A stretch of DNA of 64,000 bases from Mucilaginibacter pedocola (GTDB lineage Bacteria; Bacteroidota; Bacteroidia; Sphingobacteriales; Sphingobacteriaceae): the NCBI RefSeq assembly GCF_002013915.1, contig NZ_MBTF01000012.1, positions 496,001 to 560,000 on the forward strand. The letters are read 5' to 3'. The notes below the pieces were generated by a model. The model made no database searches. It was not told where the DNA came from and worked only from the letters and a program-made list of their open reading frames with translations. The position numbers and the translations under genes were made by a program. Each line of letters opens with the position of its first letter. Within the stretch, counting starts at the first letter, position 1. This document shows, one piece after another, positions 1 to 9,979 of this stretch.

Positions 1-36
1 GCTTCTTCGAACCAATTTACCAACTAAATTGTCTTT

Positions 37-3000
37 TTACTTCTTTTTAGTAAGCTGCAGCTGGTAGCAAAAAGTAGTAGCAGCGGCATGCACCATATAA
101 GGCTCCAATGGCCTTGGCCCGCAACCGTTAGAACCTACGCCTAACGTTTTGCTACTGATGCACAGTACGGTACCTTTGCTTTTCGGCAGATCTATTTTGT
201 ACTCTACCGGCGTCATTTCTTCATCGCTGTAAGGCAAGGCAGCTACCTGTAGCATCGAGTCTACCTTTTTTACACAAAGCCCCGGGCCTTTAGCCGAGTT
301 TACGTTTGCCCAGCGTACGTCCTCGTGGTTACCGCATTCCATCGGTTTTTCGTACGGGGTTAGTTGTTGCGCAACGCTGCTGGCATAATGCCCTACATCA
401 AAGCCGCTTTTACGGTCGGCATAATTTTCCATGGGGCCACGGCCCAGGTAATCGAACCGGTCCATATCCTTATCAAGGAACATACGTACCCCTATCCTGG
501 CCAGTATCAACTTAGGGTCGGGGTTATCAAAGGTGATGTTGTTAACGGCAGTTATTAAACCATTGCCGTTAATTGTATAAACCGCTTTATGGTGAACTTT
601 GAAATTTTGTTTCCCGGTACCGGTCAGGCGTACGCCTATCTCTACCACGTTGGCGGCTACCTGTTTTGCGTTCACGCTATCGGCAACCCAGGCAATGTTC
701 TGCAGCCCGTATTTATCCCAGTTCTCATAGGCCCACATATCATCTTTTTGGTGCGGCGCACGCCACAAATGCAGCTTTGGCCCGCCATCGCCGCGCAGCA
801 TATTTTCGCCGCCCTTTTGTAGTTTGGTGAATGTGCCTTTTTCTTTATCGAAGCTGATATCAAAGTCGCTGCCTTTTATATCGATAATATTTTTCGACTG
901 GCTAAGCGTCAAGCTACCGCCCTGCGACTTGTCTGTAACCGCAGGCACAGGTATTCCTAATGCAAATTGCTGCGAGGCTACCTCGAAACCTTTTTTGGCC
1001 CAAAGCTTATCTGCCCCCAGTTGGAACGACACGCGCACAAAATATTCTGCACCGGGTTTCGGTGTTATTTTATACGGAAGCTTAATTTCCTTTTCGGCAA
1101 ACGGCGTAATTGAGCCTACCGTTAAATTACCTGATGCTATGTTTACGCCGTTCTCGCTTAACTCCCATTTGCCTGTAAAGCTGCTTAGGTTAGTAAACTG
1201 GTAGCGGTTTTTTACGCTGAAGGTTTGGCTTTTAATATCCTTGGCTTTAATGGTTATCCACTGGTAAGCATGCTTTAACTCCGGGAAATGAGGCTTGGGC
1301 GACCTATCAGAAAATACGACGCCTTTATGAATAAAATAACGGTCGTTAGGGTACTCGCCAAAACCGCCGCCAAAGGCCGTAATGGGATGTTTGGGGTCGC
1401 GGTTATTGTATATCCCCTGATCTTGCCATTCCCATATAGCGCCGCCCAGCAGGGCCGGGTACTTATCGAACAGTTCGTTGTAAATATCTACCGAACCCAT
1501 TGAATTGAACATGGCGTGCGCATATTCGCACAAATAGAAAGGCTTGGTAAGTTTAGTATCCAGCGCAGCATTTTCAAGGCTTTTTACGTTGGTGTACATC
1601 TGGCTATCCATATCGGCGGGGTTGCGGTCGTTGCCTGTACCGAAGCCTTCGTAATGCGAAGGCCTTGTAGGGTCAATTTCTTTTATAGCTTTCAGCGCCG
1701 CCCTAAAGTTGCCGCCGCCACTGCCATTCTCATTACCTAAAGACCATATCACAACCGAGGGATGGTTTTTGAAGTTTTCGGTATTGGCTACGTTACGGTC
1801 AACAATGGCAGCTTTAATACGCGGTTCATCGTTAAATTCATTCATGGCGCCATGGCACTCTACGTTAGCCTCGGCAACCAGATAGATGCCGTAAAGGTCG
1901 CACAGCTCGTACCAGCGCGGATCGTCGGAATAGTGGCAGGTACGCACATGGTTGCTGTTGGTTTGTTTTATCAGTACCAGGTCGCGTATCATTTGCGCTT
2001 CGGTAACGGCGTGACCGTCGTCAGGCCAGTTTTCGTGGCGGTTCACACCTTTTAGCTTTATCGGCACGCCATTTACCAAAAACAAACGCCCTTTTATCTC
2101 GATCTCGCGGATACCGGTGCGCGAGGATAGCGTTTCCAGGGTTTTAGCCCCATCTTTTATATTAATAACTGTGGTATAAAGTTTAGGTGTTTCTGCGGTC
2201 CATTTTTGCGGGTTATTTACATGGAAGGTAGCATCTACCACAACCTCCTCGCCGGGTTTTAACGCCGGGATGGCCTTTTTGGCAACCGCACCCGGTACCA
2301 GCACCGCACCGTTAAATAAGCAAACTTCCAGTTCGCGGGCTTTTACTATTACCGTACCGTAATTTTTCACTTTGGCGGTAACCGTTACATCAGCATTTTT
2401 GTATTGATCATCAAGGTCGGTTTTAATAAAATAGTCCCTGATGTGTTGTTGCGGGCTACTCCACAGCGTTACATTGCGGAAGATACCGCTCAGGCGCCAC
2501 ATATCCTGGTCTTCCAGGTAACTGCCCGATGTAAAACGATACACCTCTACGGCAAGCGTGTTCTTGCCCGGTTTTACATATTTGGTCAGGTCGAATTCGG
2601 CAGCGTTGCGGCTGTTTACGCTGTAACCTACTTTTTTGCCATTCACCCATATGAAAAAGCCTGCATCTACCCCATCAAAAGTGATGAATATGCGGCGGCC
2701 GCTCCAGTCTGCCGGCACCGTAAAATCTCTGCGGTAACTGCCCACCGGGTTGCGCTCTTTGTAAGCCGTGAACTTTTCGGGCGGGGTGCTCATTATGCGC
2801 GGGAAATCTTTCTGAAAGATGAAATTAAAATTGCTGTAATAAGGCGTTCCGTAACCCTCTACCTGAAAATTCGATGGCACTTTAATATCCTTCCACTTAG
2901 ATACATCGTAATCCGGTTTGTAAAAATTCACCGGGCGTTTCTGCGGCCAGTCTACCCAATTAAACTTCCACAAGCCGTTTAAGCTACGGCTGAACGAAGA

Positions 3001-3243
3001 TGCGCCACGGTTAGCGGCCAGTGCTTCCTTCAGGCTGCCATAGGGCATCAGCGTAGCATGGCTGGCCTCTTTGTTTATGCCGATATTCTCGGGGTCTTCT
3101 ATTTCTTTCGGCACAGATGCGGTGTCATTCTTCGAAAGGAAGTTTTCCGCGTCCTGCTGCGCCGAACTTGTTCTGTAGCTAAAAACAAAAAACAAGCCTA
3201 ATAAAGCACAGGCCGTTTTTTTACCAAATAAGGTTTTATTCAT
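37..3243 (-). CDS. GH2 beta-galactosidase (LacZ-like), exported
   Basis: A 1068-residue glycoside hydrolase family 2 enzyme, predicted to hydrolyse terminal beta-galactosides from oligosaccharides in the periplasm. An N-terminal signal peptide (about residues 1-28) ends near SSAQQ. The sugar-binding and immunoglobulin-like GH2 domains follow (about 85-380), then the TIM barrel. The acid/base Glu is E505 in SLGNENG and the nucleophile is E573 in LCEYAHAM, where LacZ has CEYAHAMGNS; here Phe replaces that Gly. The C-terminal beta-galactosidase small-chain domain occupies about 770-1060. The length is normal for LacZ-like enzymes, and the start is the first Met before the signal peptide. It is the last gene of the minus-strand SusCD locus, separated from the haloperoxidase-like gene by 185 bp with a hairpin. 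Family call is confident; the exact substrate is not visible. Confidence 0.93.
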   Translation of the reverse strand: MNKTLFGKKTACALLGLFFVFSYRTSSAQQDAENFLSKNDTASVPKEIEDPENIGINKEASHATLMPYGSLKEALAANRGASSFSRSLNGLWKFNWVDWPQKRPVNFYKPDYDVSKWKDIKVPSNFQVEGYGTPYYSNFNFIFQKDFPRIMSTPPEKFTAYKERNPVGSYRRDFTVPADWSGRRIFITFDGVDAGFFIWVNGKKVGYSVNSRNAAEFDLTKYVKPGKNTLAVEVYRFTSGSYLEDQDMWRLSGIFRNVTLWSSPQQHIRDYFIKTDLDDQYKNADVTVTAKVKNYGTVIVKARELEVCLFNGAVLVPGAVAKKAIPALKPGEEVVVDATFHVNNPQKWTAETPKLYTTVINIKDGAKTLETLSSRTGIREIEIKGRLFLVNGVPIKLKGVNRHENWPDDGHAVTEAQMIRDLVLIKQTNSNHVRTCHYSDDPRWYELCDLYGIYLVAEANVECHGAMNEFNDEPRIKAAIVDRNVANTENFKNHPSVVIWSLGNENGSGGGNFRAALKAIKEIDPTRPSHYEGFGTGNDRNPADMDSQMYTNVKSLENAALDTKLTKPFYLCEYAHAMFNSMGSVDIYNELFDKYPALLGGAIWEWQDQGIYNNRDPKHPITAFGGGFGEYPNDRYFIHKGVVFSDRSPKPHFPELKHAYQWITIKAKDIKSQTFSVKNRYQFTNLSSFTGKWELSENGVNIASGNLTVGSITPFAEKEIKLPYKITPKPGAEYFVRVSFQLGADKLWAKKGFEVASQQFALGIPVPAVTDKSQGGSLTLSQSKNIIDIKGSDFDISFDKEKGTFTKLQKGGENMLRGDGGPKLHLWRAPHQKDDMWAYENWDKYGLQNIAWVADSVNAKQVAANVVEIGVRLTGTGKQNFKVHHKAVYTINGNGLITAVNNITFDNPDPKLILARIGVRMFLDKDMDRFDYLGRGPMENYADRKSGFDVGHYASSVAQQLTPYEKPMECGNHEDVRWANVNSAKGPGLCVKKVDSMLQVAALPYSDEEMTPVEYKIDLPKSKGTVLCISSKTLGVGSNGCGPRPLEPYMVHAAATTFCYQLQLTKKK

Positions 3244-3265
3244 ATATCGTTATCATAAATTAAAA

Positions 3266-3303
3266 TGCCGAGGGTGCGCGTGCATTGGCTGCGCACTACG
3301 GCA
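3266..3303 (-). terminator. Hairpin in the leader of the GH2 gene (possible attenuator or processing site)
   Basis: Two nested perfect arms are visible: TGCCG/CGGCA (3266-3270 with 3299-3303) and GTGCGC/GCGCAC (3274-3279 with 3291-3296). Read on the minus strand, the stem is followed by a T-rich stretch (ATTTTAATTT) ending about 10 bp before the GH2 start codon. It may uncouple beta-galactosidase expression from the upstream SusCD operon, or stabilise the transcript. Confidence 0.5.
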
Positions 3304-3428
3304 AAGGACTATAATTTTTGGCCCGGCAAATTGCCAATACATGCATATTTATTGGCGTAGCGTGCTGTAAATGGCCGTTTATTGCTATTTGGAAAGAGAA
3401 ATGTATGCTGTGCATAAGCTTCTTTCAC

Positions 3429-4763
3429 CTACCGTTGTTGTTTGCGCGCGCTTACTTTATCAACCACCCAGTTGCCTACCTTGTTGCCCTGCAAAACGCC
3501 GTTATCAATAGCATCCATAAAGTGAATACCGCCCCAAAAACGCGAGATGGCAGCCTCTTTTGCGGCCTGTGTAAACGAGTTGAATTGCCTTGGCGGTACG
3601 CCAAATGTTGTTTCTACATCATCAGTATAACTAAAGTTATTACCGAAGTAATGCGTGAGTATAACAGCCGAAGTGGAAGAAATTACCGAATGCCCGCTGA
3701 TATATTCGGGGAAGGGCGGGGTTTGCAGCAGGGGCTTCCAATGCGGATCGATATACCTGCGGATGGCAGTTTCGGGGCGGATGCGGTTGGTGCGGTACTT
3801 ATCGTCCCAGCAGCAAATAAAGGCATCCATCAGGCCGATGGCCACTGCAGTGTTCACTTCAATGGTTTTGGCGAAGCTTGCGTTCGATCTTTTGCAGGCG
3901 ATGGCAGTTATCCCCATCCAATGCGCACCGGGCGATATTTTTTTGAGGCCGATAAGCATATGCCCGTCGTTTTGCACGGCGAAAGGGTTACAATCCCAAA
4001 AATTGGCCACATCTTTTTCCTGCTGCGTAAGCCTATCGCCACTTTTATTGTAATTCATCTGCAGGAATTTGTAGAACGCCGAATTTTTGTCGGTAGAAAA
4101 AGGTATCGGCTCATCGGGCACAAATTGCGAGGCAGAATCGACCGCCAAAGTGCGCACCGTGTTAAAATAAGGCTCAACGGGCACCATGTAAGCCGGCGGG
4201 GTTAGGTCCCAACTGCCGGGAGTGGTTTTAAGCTTATAACGCGGATAGTTATTTATTTTACGGTACCCGTCCGCCTTGGCATAAGCTAATATCTGCTTGC
4301 TGATGAACTGCGCATAATTTTGCGAACTATCTATTACTTCATCATCGAAGCCTATCTTACGGCACGAATCTAAAAACGTATCCTTGTATTTAGTCATCAA
4401 AGTACCTGATGGTTGCAGTTTGGCGGCTGTTAGGTACATGGCCAGTACGGCGCTCAATTGCGTGTCGTATTTGTCATTCTTCCCGGGCTTACTTATAGTG
4501 GGATATTGGTTCAAAACGGCATGCATGCTTTTTACCTGCTTATCGTTTTGCGCCATTACTTCGTAACCCGCCAGGCAGGTGTAGGCAAAAAAGCGGGAGG
4601 CCAGCGGCGGGTTGGTAACATCATGCACCATTACATCCGTCATGCGGGCTATTACCTTGCTAATATCCGTGTCGCGCAATACCGGCTGCCGCTTGTTTTC
4701 GGCACAGCGTACTACCAGCAACAGGCTTATTATCGTTAATATGGTTATCAGGCCCTTTCTCAT
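3429..4763 (-). CDS. Vanadium-dependent haloperoxidase / PAP2-superfamily protein
   Basis: A 444-residue protein with all three vanadate/phosphate-binding motifs of the vanadium haloperoxidase and PAP2 acid phosphatase superfamily: K322-x6-R329-P, S356-G357-H358 (ISGH in place of PSGH), and S407-R408-x5-H414. The family uses bound vanadate to oxidise halides with peroxide, or in relatives hydrolyses phosphoesters; which applies here cannot be read from the sequence. The N-terminus is a signal peptide ending VVRCAEN; the Cys could be lipidated, but Arg at -1 is unusual for a lipobox. Its ATG overlaps the stop of the upstream FG-GAP gene (ATGA, 4 bp), which indicates translational coupling. It sits inside a SusCD locus, suggesting an extracytoplasmic role near the outer membrane. 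Confidence 0.85.
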   Translation of the reverse strand: MRKGLITILTIISLLLVVRCAENKRQPVLRDTDISKVIARMTDVMVHDVTNPPLASRFFAYTCLAGYEVMAQNDKQVKSMHAVLNQYPTISKPGKNDKYDTQLSAVLAMYLTAAKLQPSGTLMTKYKDTFLDSCRKIGFDDEVIDSSQNYAQFISKQILAYAKADGYRKINNYPRYKLKTTPGSWDLTPPAYMVPVEPYFNTVRTLAVDSASQFVPDEPIPFSTDKNSAFYKFLQMNYNKSGDRLTQQEKDVANFWDCNPFAVQNDGHMLIGLKKISPGAHWMGITAIACKRSNASFAKTIEVNTAVAIGLMDAFICCWDDKYRTNRIRPETAIRRYIDPHWKPLLQTPPFPEYISGHSVISSTSAVILTHYFGNNFSYTDDVETTFGVPPRQFNSFTQAAKEAAISRFWGGIHFMDAIDNGVLQGNKVGNWVVDKVSARKQQR

Positions 4764-7700
4764 TTTCCTTGTTGTTTATAGGCTTTTATACTGCCTTTAT
4801 CCATACTAAAAAGCAATTGATCATTAAGCGGCAGCACCGCCCTTACATCGCCCCATAAATTAAAACCCGACCGCTGCTGACCCACATACGCGAAGCCGCC
4901 CTTGCCATCGCCAACCAGCAGCACGCCATAGTTAGCATCGTATTTACCAAAGCGTATGCGGCTATGGTTGCTGTTGCCACACAAAAGCAAGTCGGTATTA
5001 CCGTCGTGGTTAAGATCAGCCACGGTGATGGTATGCACCGGCGCATATTGAGCCTGAAGCGGTAATTTAGTTTGGTGTAGTTTACCGCTTGCGTTGCTGA
5101 TGAAAAGGTTTGTTGCCAAATGGGTTGCGCTAAGGTGTTTGGCATCCTTCAGTTCTTCGGGAGTAAAAACTTTATCCAAAGTGGCATCGGCATAACTTTT
5201 ATAATCAGGGAAACGTGTGCGCATCATGCTAATCTGGTCGAGCAGTTCATCGCGGGTTACATAAGGATAGGTTTGGTGTTGGATGTACATGCACAGGATG
5301 GGATCCACAGAGCCGTTATCATCAAAATCTTTATAAAGCATTTCTATGGGTTCGGCATCGCTTGCCCGGCACTGGCTGTTGAGGCCCAGGTTGCCCGCAA
5401 TAATATCCGGGCGGCCATCGTGGTTAAGGTCGGCAACGCTCAAGCTGTTCCACCAGCCGCTGTATTTTTTATCAAAGTATTTCAGCGTGGCATCCACCAG
5501 TTTACCGTTGACGTTCTCAAAAACGCATATCGGCATCCACTCGCCTGCCAAAATAAGGTCAGGCTTTTTATCGCCATTCATATCTGCCCAGGTGGCATCG
5601 GTTACCATTCCTATGTTTTTCAGCGCGGGGTTGTATCGTGCGGTAACATCAGTAAAATGCCCTTTACCGTCGTTTATCAATAGATAACTTTCGGGTGTTT
5701 CGGGGTAACGGCCGGGTATTACTCTGCCGCCTACAAACAAGTCGGCAAAGCCATCGCCGTTTATATCGGCAGCCTTTACACAACTTTTGCTGCTCAGCAT
5801 TGCGGGCAGGGCTTGTTTTGCTTTGGTAAAATTGCCTTTACCATCGTTAAGGTATAACCTGTCCTGCAGTTTTGGGTCGTCGGGCAACAAATCGGCGTAG
5901 CCACCCGAAGCCACGTATAGGTCGGCTTTACCATCGCCGTTGGCATCAAAAAATATCGCGGCGGCATCGGTACAGGCTTTATCTGCATCGAAGGCCGCGT
6001 TGGGCTTTCTAATGAATTTGCCGCCTTTTTGCTGCAAATACAAAGTGGCCGCTACGCCATCGTGCCCACCCAAGTAAACATCTTCTAAACCATCGCCGTT
6101 CACATCGCCTTTTGCCAGGCAGGAGCCGGCGAACGATATAGAATTGGCCATTAGCGGCTGGCGCTTAAAATCGTTATTGGTATCCTCACTTCCGCCGGAG
6201 GAGATGGGCGAAGTTACCTCAGTAAAAATTGGTTTCTGTAATATTTTCGGGGCGCTTATTAAAGCAGCATCTTTTTCATTTAACGTGATAGTTTGGTCGG
6301 CTTTTATATTTTTTAGTAATTGCGATGCACCCCGCTGCCATGTTATTCGTAACGAGTCTGCCTCCTTATCTTTCCCCAGCCCAAAGTGCAAAACAGGCGA
6401 TACACCCGATTGGAAACCGCGCGTAGGCATCTGCTCCAGGTATTGCGTTTTGTTGCCTTTATAAAGGATGAGCTTTGCGCCTATTCCCTGTGTATTGGCA
6501 TCGCTGCCATTTAGTTTGATTGATAAGTAGTGGTTATTGCTTTGCTTGTCAGCCCGGTTTTGGTATACAAAGGCAGGTTGGTTTATGTTGTTCACCACCA
6601 GGTCCAGATCGCCATCGTTGTCCAGGTCGGCGTAGGCGGCACCGTTGCTGTTAGATGTTTGGCTGATGCCCCAGCCGGCGCTGGTATTGGTAAAATTGGC
6701 GTCCCCGTTGTTCCTAAAAAAGTAGCTCTTCATTTCTGAGGACGGCATCTGGCTCACAATGTTCAGCAGGTCCTCGCGCATCACATTGCGGTTGCGCAGG
6801 TTATCGCCCATGTATTTCAGGAAATCCATATTGGTGTAATCGCGCGTGTAACCGTTAGTCACAAAAAGGTCTTTCCAGCCATCGTTATCATAGTCGGCAA
6901 ATAAAGGCGCCCAGCTCCAATCGGTATTAGAGATGCCCGCCATTTGGCCAACCTCGCTAAAAGTATTGTTGCCATTATTGATGTGCAGCATATTGCGCAT
7001 ATACTGATAGTAAAACCCCACGCGCAGGTTAAGGTCGAAGGCGTCGTAATTATCCGCCCCGAATAGCAATTTCTGCCGTTTGTTATCCTCGGGCAGCATA
7101 TCCAGCGTGTAGATATCGGGTTTGCCATCGTTATTGATATCGGCAACATCGTTACCCATCGAGTAAAAAGAAGTGTGCCCTATCTGTTTCTGCAGTTGGT
7201 CGGTATAGCCCCCCCTGCCGTTATTAATGTACAGCCTGTCGGGCGCGCTATAATCGTTCGATACGTAAATATCCGGCCAGCCATCGCCGTTGATATCGGC
7301 AATACCCGCTGCCAACCCGTAGGAGAACGAGGTGTTGATGATGCCCGCCTTTGCTGTGATATCATCAAAATGTCCTTTGTTGTTTTGCAACAGCCGTATA
7401 CCCGCTTCGGCATCCGGTTTGCCCATCATCTCTTTTACCGATATATCATCTACGTTGCTGATGCGGGCGGGGTTATGGTTAACAAGCAACAGGTCCAGGT
7501 CGCCATCGCGGTCGTGGTCAAAAAAATAAGCTTGCGTACTGTAGGATGGGAAAGCCAGCCCATATTCTGCAGCCATATCCTTAAAAAGCGGTACGCCCCT
7601 GCTATTGTTACCCTGGTTTATCAGCAATTGGTTAATGCGCTTTTCGCCCCGCAGCTTGCCCGAGTAACATATATAGATATCAAGCTTGCCATCGCCATTT

Positions 7701-8104
7701 ACATCGGCTATGCTCACCCCCGTTTTCCATGGGCCGGGGCGGCCCGCTGCACCTGCTTCGGCGGTAATATCATCAAATCGCATTTGGCCGCGGTTGAGGT
7801 ACAACTTATTATCCACCATATTGCCGGTGAAATAAACATCCTGCAAGCCATCGTTATTCAGGTCGCCAATAGCTACGCCGCCGCCGTTATAAAAGTACTC
7901 GTACATCAGCACGTTGGTATTCAGCCCTTCGGTTAGTGTGTTGCTAAAGTCAATGTGCGTTTGCGCTGCAGGCAGCAGTTTAAACAAAGTATCTGTTGCC
8001 TGGCCCGATGCACCACCCGTACCGGCGGAGCCGCAGCCCGTGGCCAATATGGCTGCCAACAGCGCGGGGATGGACAATAGGTGTATGCTGTGCTTTAGTC
8101 TCAT
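4760..8104 (-). CDS. FG-GAP/VCBS-repeat lipoprotein with ASPIC/UnbV domain (CRTAC1-like)
   Basis: About 1114 residues from the preferred start at 8104, which places the lipobox LATGC (signal peptidase II site) 24 residues in; an in-frame Met 12 codons upstream would bury it. At least a dozen calcium-binding DxDxDG-type loops are spread along the chain (for example DLNNDGLQD, DVNGDGKLD, DINGDGWPD, DLDNDGDLD). They are typical of integrin-like beta-propellers of FG-GAP/VCBS repeats. An ASPIC/UnbV domain lies in the middle (about residues 530-615), splitting two propeller halves. It is likely anchored in the outer membrane and surface-exposed. It lies between SusD and the haloperoxidase-like gene, with whose start its stop overlaps. 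The specific ligand is unknown. Confidence 0.88.
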   Translation of the reverse strand: MRLKHSIHLLSIPALLAAILATGCGSAGTGGASGQATDTLFKLLPAAQTHIDFSNTLTEGLNTNVLMYEYFYNGGGVAIGDLNNDGLQDVYFTGNMVDNKLYLNRGQMRFDDITAEAGAAGRPGPWKTGVSIADVNGDGKLDIYICYSGKLRGEKRINQLLINQGNNSRGVPLFKDMAAEYGLAFPSYSTQAYFFDHDRDGDLDLLLVNHNPARISNVDDISVKEMMGKPDAEAGIRLLQNNKGHFDDITAKAGIINTSFSYGLAAGIADINGDGWPDIYVSNDYSAPDRLYINNGRGGYTDQLQKQIGHTSFYSMGNDVADINNDGKPDIYTLDMLPEDNKRQKLLFGADNYDAFDLNLRVGFYYQYMRNMLHINNGNNTFSEVGQMAGISNTDWSWAPLFADYDNDGWKDLFVTNGYTRDYTNMDFLKYMGDNLRNRNVMREDLLNIVSQMPSSEMKSYFFRNNGDANFTNTSAGWGISQTSNSNGAAYADLDNDGDLDLVVNNINQPAFVYQNRADKQSNNHYLSIKLNGSDANTQGIGAKLILYKGNKTQYLEQMPTRGFQSGVSPVLHFGLGKDKEADSLRITWQRGASQLLKNIKADQTITLNEKDAALISAPKILQKPIFTEVTSPISSGGSEDTNNDFKRQPLMANSISFAGSCLAKGDVNGDGLEDVYLGGHDGVAATLYLQQKGGKFIRKPNAAFDADKACTDAAAIFFDANGDGKADLYVASGGYADLLPDDPKLQDRLYLNDGKGNFTKAKQALPAMLSSKSCVKAADINGDGFADLFVGGRVIPGRYPETPESYLLINDGKGHFTDVTARYNPALKNIGMVTDATWADMNGDKKPDLILAGEWMPICVFENVNGKLVDATLKYFDKKYSGWWNSLSVADLNHDGRPDIIAGNLGLNSQCRASDAEPIEMLYKDFDDNGSVDPILCMYIQHQTYPYVTRDELLDQISMMRTRFPDYKSYADATLDKVFTPEELKDAKHLSATHLATNLFISNASGKLHQTKLPLQAQYAPVHTITVADLNHDGNTDLLLCGNSNHSRIRFGKYDANYGVLLVGDGKGGFAYVGQQRSGFNLWGDVRAVLPLNDQLLFSMDKGSIKAYKQQGK

Positions 8105-8213
8105 TTCAATAAGTTTAATAATTAGGGGTATGATCTGCACAAAACTTCAAAAACGAAAAAATCACAGCCCCGGCAAAGCCGCGAGCTGTGATAAAACAAC
8201 CGGTTCAAGTGGA

Positions 8214-9968
8214 TCAGTAACCGGGGTTTTGTACCAGTTTAGAGTTTTTGGTCAAAACATCTGCAGGTATAGGTAACCAGTTCATGTAGTCGGAATACTT
8301 GTTTTGGAAACCGGCAACCGGGGTGTACACCAAACTGCCATCGGTACCGGTTATCTTCATACCCATCATTGGTTTGGTTAAAACGGCGTCACCTTTAGTG
8401 GTAATTTCCCACCTGCGGATATCGTACCAGCGCCTGTCTTCAAAGGCAAGCTCTACGTGGCGCTCCCTGCGGATAGTTGCCCGCATAGTAGCCTGTGACA
8501 TGCCGGGGGTAAGCGCGGGTAATAAAACACGCGCCCTAACCTGCTTCATAGCATCGTAAACGCTTGCATCGGGGCCAACGGCCTCATTTTGTGCCTCGGC
8601 ATAGCTTAACAATGTTTCGGCATAACGGTAAAATATGTAGTTAGAGGTATTGATAGCACCAAAGCTGGCCTGCCCTTTAATAGATTCGTCCAGTGTTTTA
8701 CGGCCATAATAGCCTGTATTTGAAATATCACCCGCCGAACCAAGGTCGATAGCGTTGTTACCGCCCACCCTGGTGGTGATCAGGTACCCCTGCCAGTAAG
8801 AGCCATCGTAAATAATAGATTGCTCGAACCTCGAACTCCTGTGCATATAAGGATGTTGCGGATCGTAACCAGATGCCGGATCGGTTATTGGCAAACCGTT
8901 ATCCATATCATAATCATCAACCAGGGTTTGCGTAGGCGAAAAACCTCCCCAAGCCTGCGTGCCGCCGTTAACCACAACGGGGCCCATAAAGCCTTCTCTC
9001 CTGTGGCCTTTGCTTGGCATGGCATAACCACGAGCCATAATGGTTTCAGAGTTCCAGTTGTTTATCGCTAAAAACTGGTCGCGGTAAGCGGTAGATGTAG
9101 TACCCGAACCTGTGGTAGAGTTGATAGCCAAAGGACCCGGGCCAGTAGTAGGCCCGTTCGAAGTCTTGAACAGGCTGTACACGTTCAGATCTGTTATGGC
9201 CTTAAAAGTAGCGGCAGCCTTTGCCCATTTGGCAGCATCGTTGGCTTTATTAACCAAAGGGCTGGCAGCAAATAGCTGCACGTCGCCTTTTATCATCAAA
9301 GCGGCGCCTTTTGTCATCCTGCCGGTATTTGCACCGGTTTGTGTGGTAGGCAAAACTGCAGCCGCCGCATCGCACTCTGCTTCTATAAAGGCAACCGTTT
9401 GCTCAATTGTAGATCGGGGATATAAAATATCGCTTCCATCTAAATTATTCAAAGGCGTAGTGATGATGGGCACGCCGCCATAATTCCTAAATAAGATGGA
9501 GTAGAAGAACGCTCTAAGGGTTCTTACCTCTGCAACGCGCTGGGCATACCAGGTAGCATCGTAGGCGGCTTTGTTGGCCTCGCCTTCTTTCAAAAACACA
9601 TTGCATCTTCTTATCTGCTCAAAATTGCGCACCCAGCCTAATTGGCCCGAAGGCCCGTCGGTAGAGTTGCCTGCGCTAAGGCCGTTATTGCGTATTACGG
9701 CCTGCCCGGTGTGGCCCGTTGCTGTACAGTTATTGTTATCTGTCCAGCCTTCAAGGGTTTGGTCGGTCGCGTTATTACCATCGGGCAAACGATCGTATAT
9801 ATCGTTTATAAAAAGGTTGGCGTTGGCCTGTGTTTCAAAGGTCGACTTGCTGGTTAACGTACCGCTTGCAGGTACATCCAGAAAGTTATCTTTTTTACAA
9901 GCACCAGTACTTACAACCAGCACAGCCAAAAAGATCTTTGCTATATTTTTACTGTATTTAAATTTCAT
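8214..9968 (-). CDS. RagB/SusD-family outer-membrane lipoprotein
   Basis: A 584-residue SusD-like protein that should cap its SusC partner on the cell surface and capture substrate. The signal peptide ends in a lipobox (STGAC, then KKDNFLDV), the usual SusD beginning. The N-terminal SusD helices contain the YxxRxAE(V)RTLRAFFY region (about residues 142-155), and the C-terminal SusD/RagB domain ends in the typical NPGY (KLVQNPGY). It lies 11 bp downstream of its SusC gene, so the two are co-transcribed. The bound substrate cannot be read from the sequence. Confidence 0.95.
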   Translation of the reverse strand: MKFKYSKNIAKIFLAVLVVSTGACKKDNFLDVPASGTLTSKSTFETQANANLFINDIYDRLPDGNNATDQTLEGWTDNNNCTATGHTGQAVIRNNGLSAGNSTDGPSGQLGWVRNFEQIRRCNVFLKEGEANKAAYDATWYAQRVAEVRTLRAFFYSILFRNYGGVPIITTPLNNLDGSDILYPRSTIEQTVAFIEAECDAAAAVLPTTQTGANTGRMTKGAALMIKGDVQLFAASPLVNKANDAAKWAKAAATFKAITDLNVYSLFKTSNGPTTGPGPLAINSTTGSGTTSTAYRDQFLAINNWNSETIMARGYAMPSKGHRREGFMGPVVVNGGTQAWGGFSPTQTLVDDYDMDNGLPITDPASGYDPQHPYMHRSSRFEQSIIYDGSYWQGYLITTRVGGNNAIDLGSAGDISNTGYYGRKTLDESIKGQASFGAINTSNYIFYRYAETLLSYAEAQNEAVGPDASVYDAMKQVRARVLLPALTPGMSQATMRATIRRERHVELAFEDRRWYDIRRWEITTKGDAVLTKPMMGMKITGTDGSLVYTPVAGFQNKYSDYMNWLPIPADVLTKNSKLVQNPGY

Positions 9969-9979
9969 GTTCTTAAAGT

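Noticed and set aside
306..3000. Many plus-strand frames of 60-190 codons across the GH2 gene
   Set aside because: They lie opposite an intact enzyme gene with complete active-site motifs, have no family features, and follow from codon use on the coding strand.
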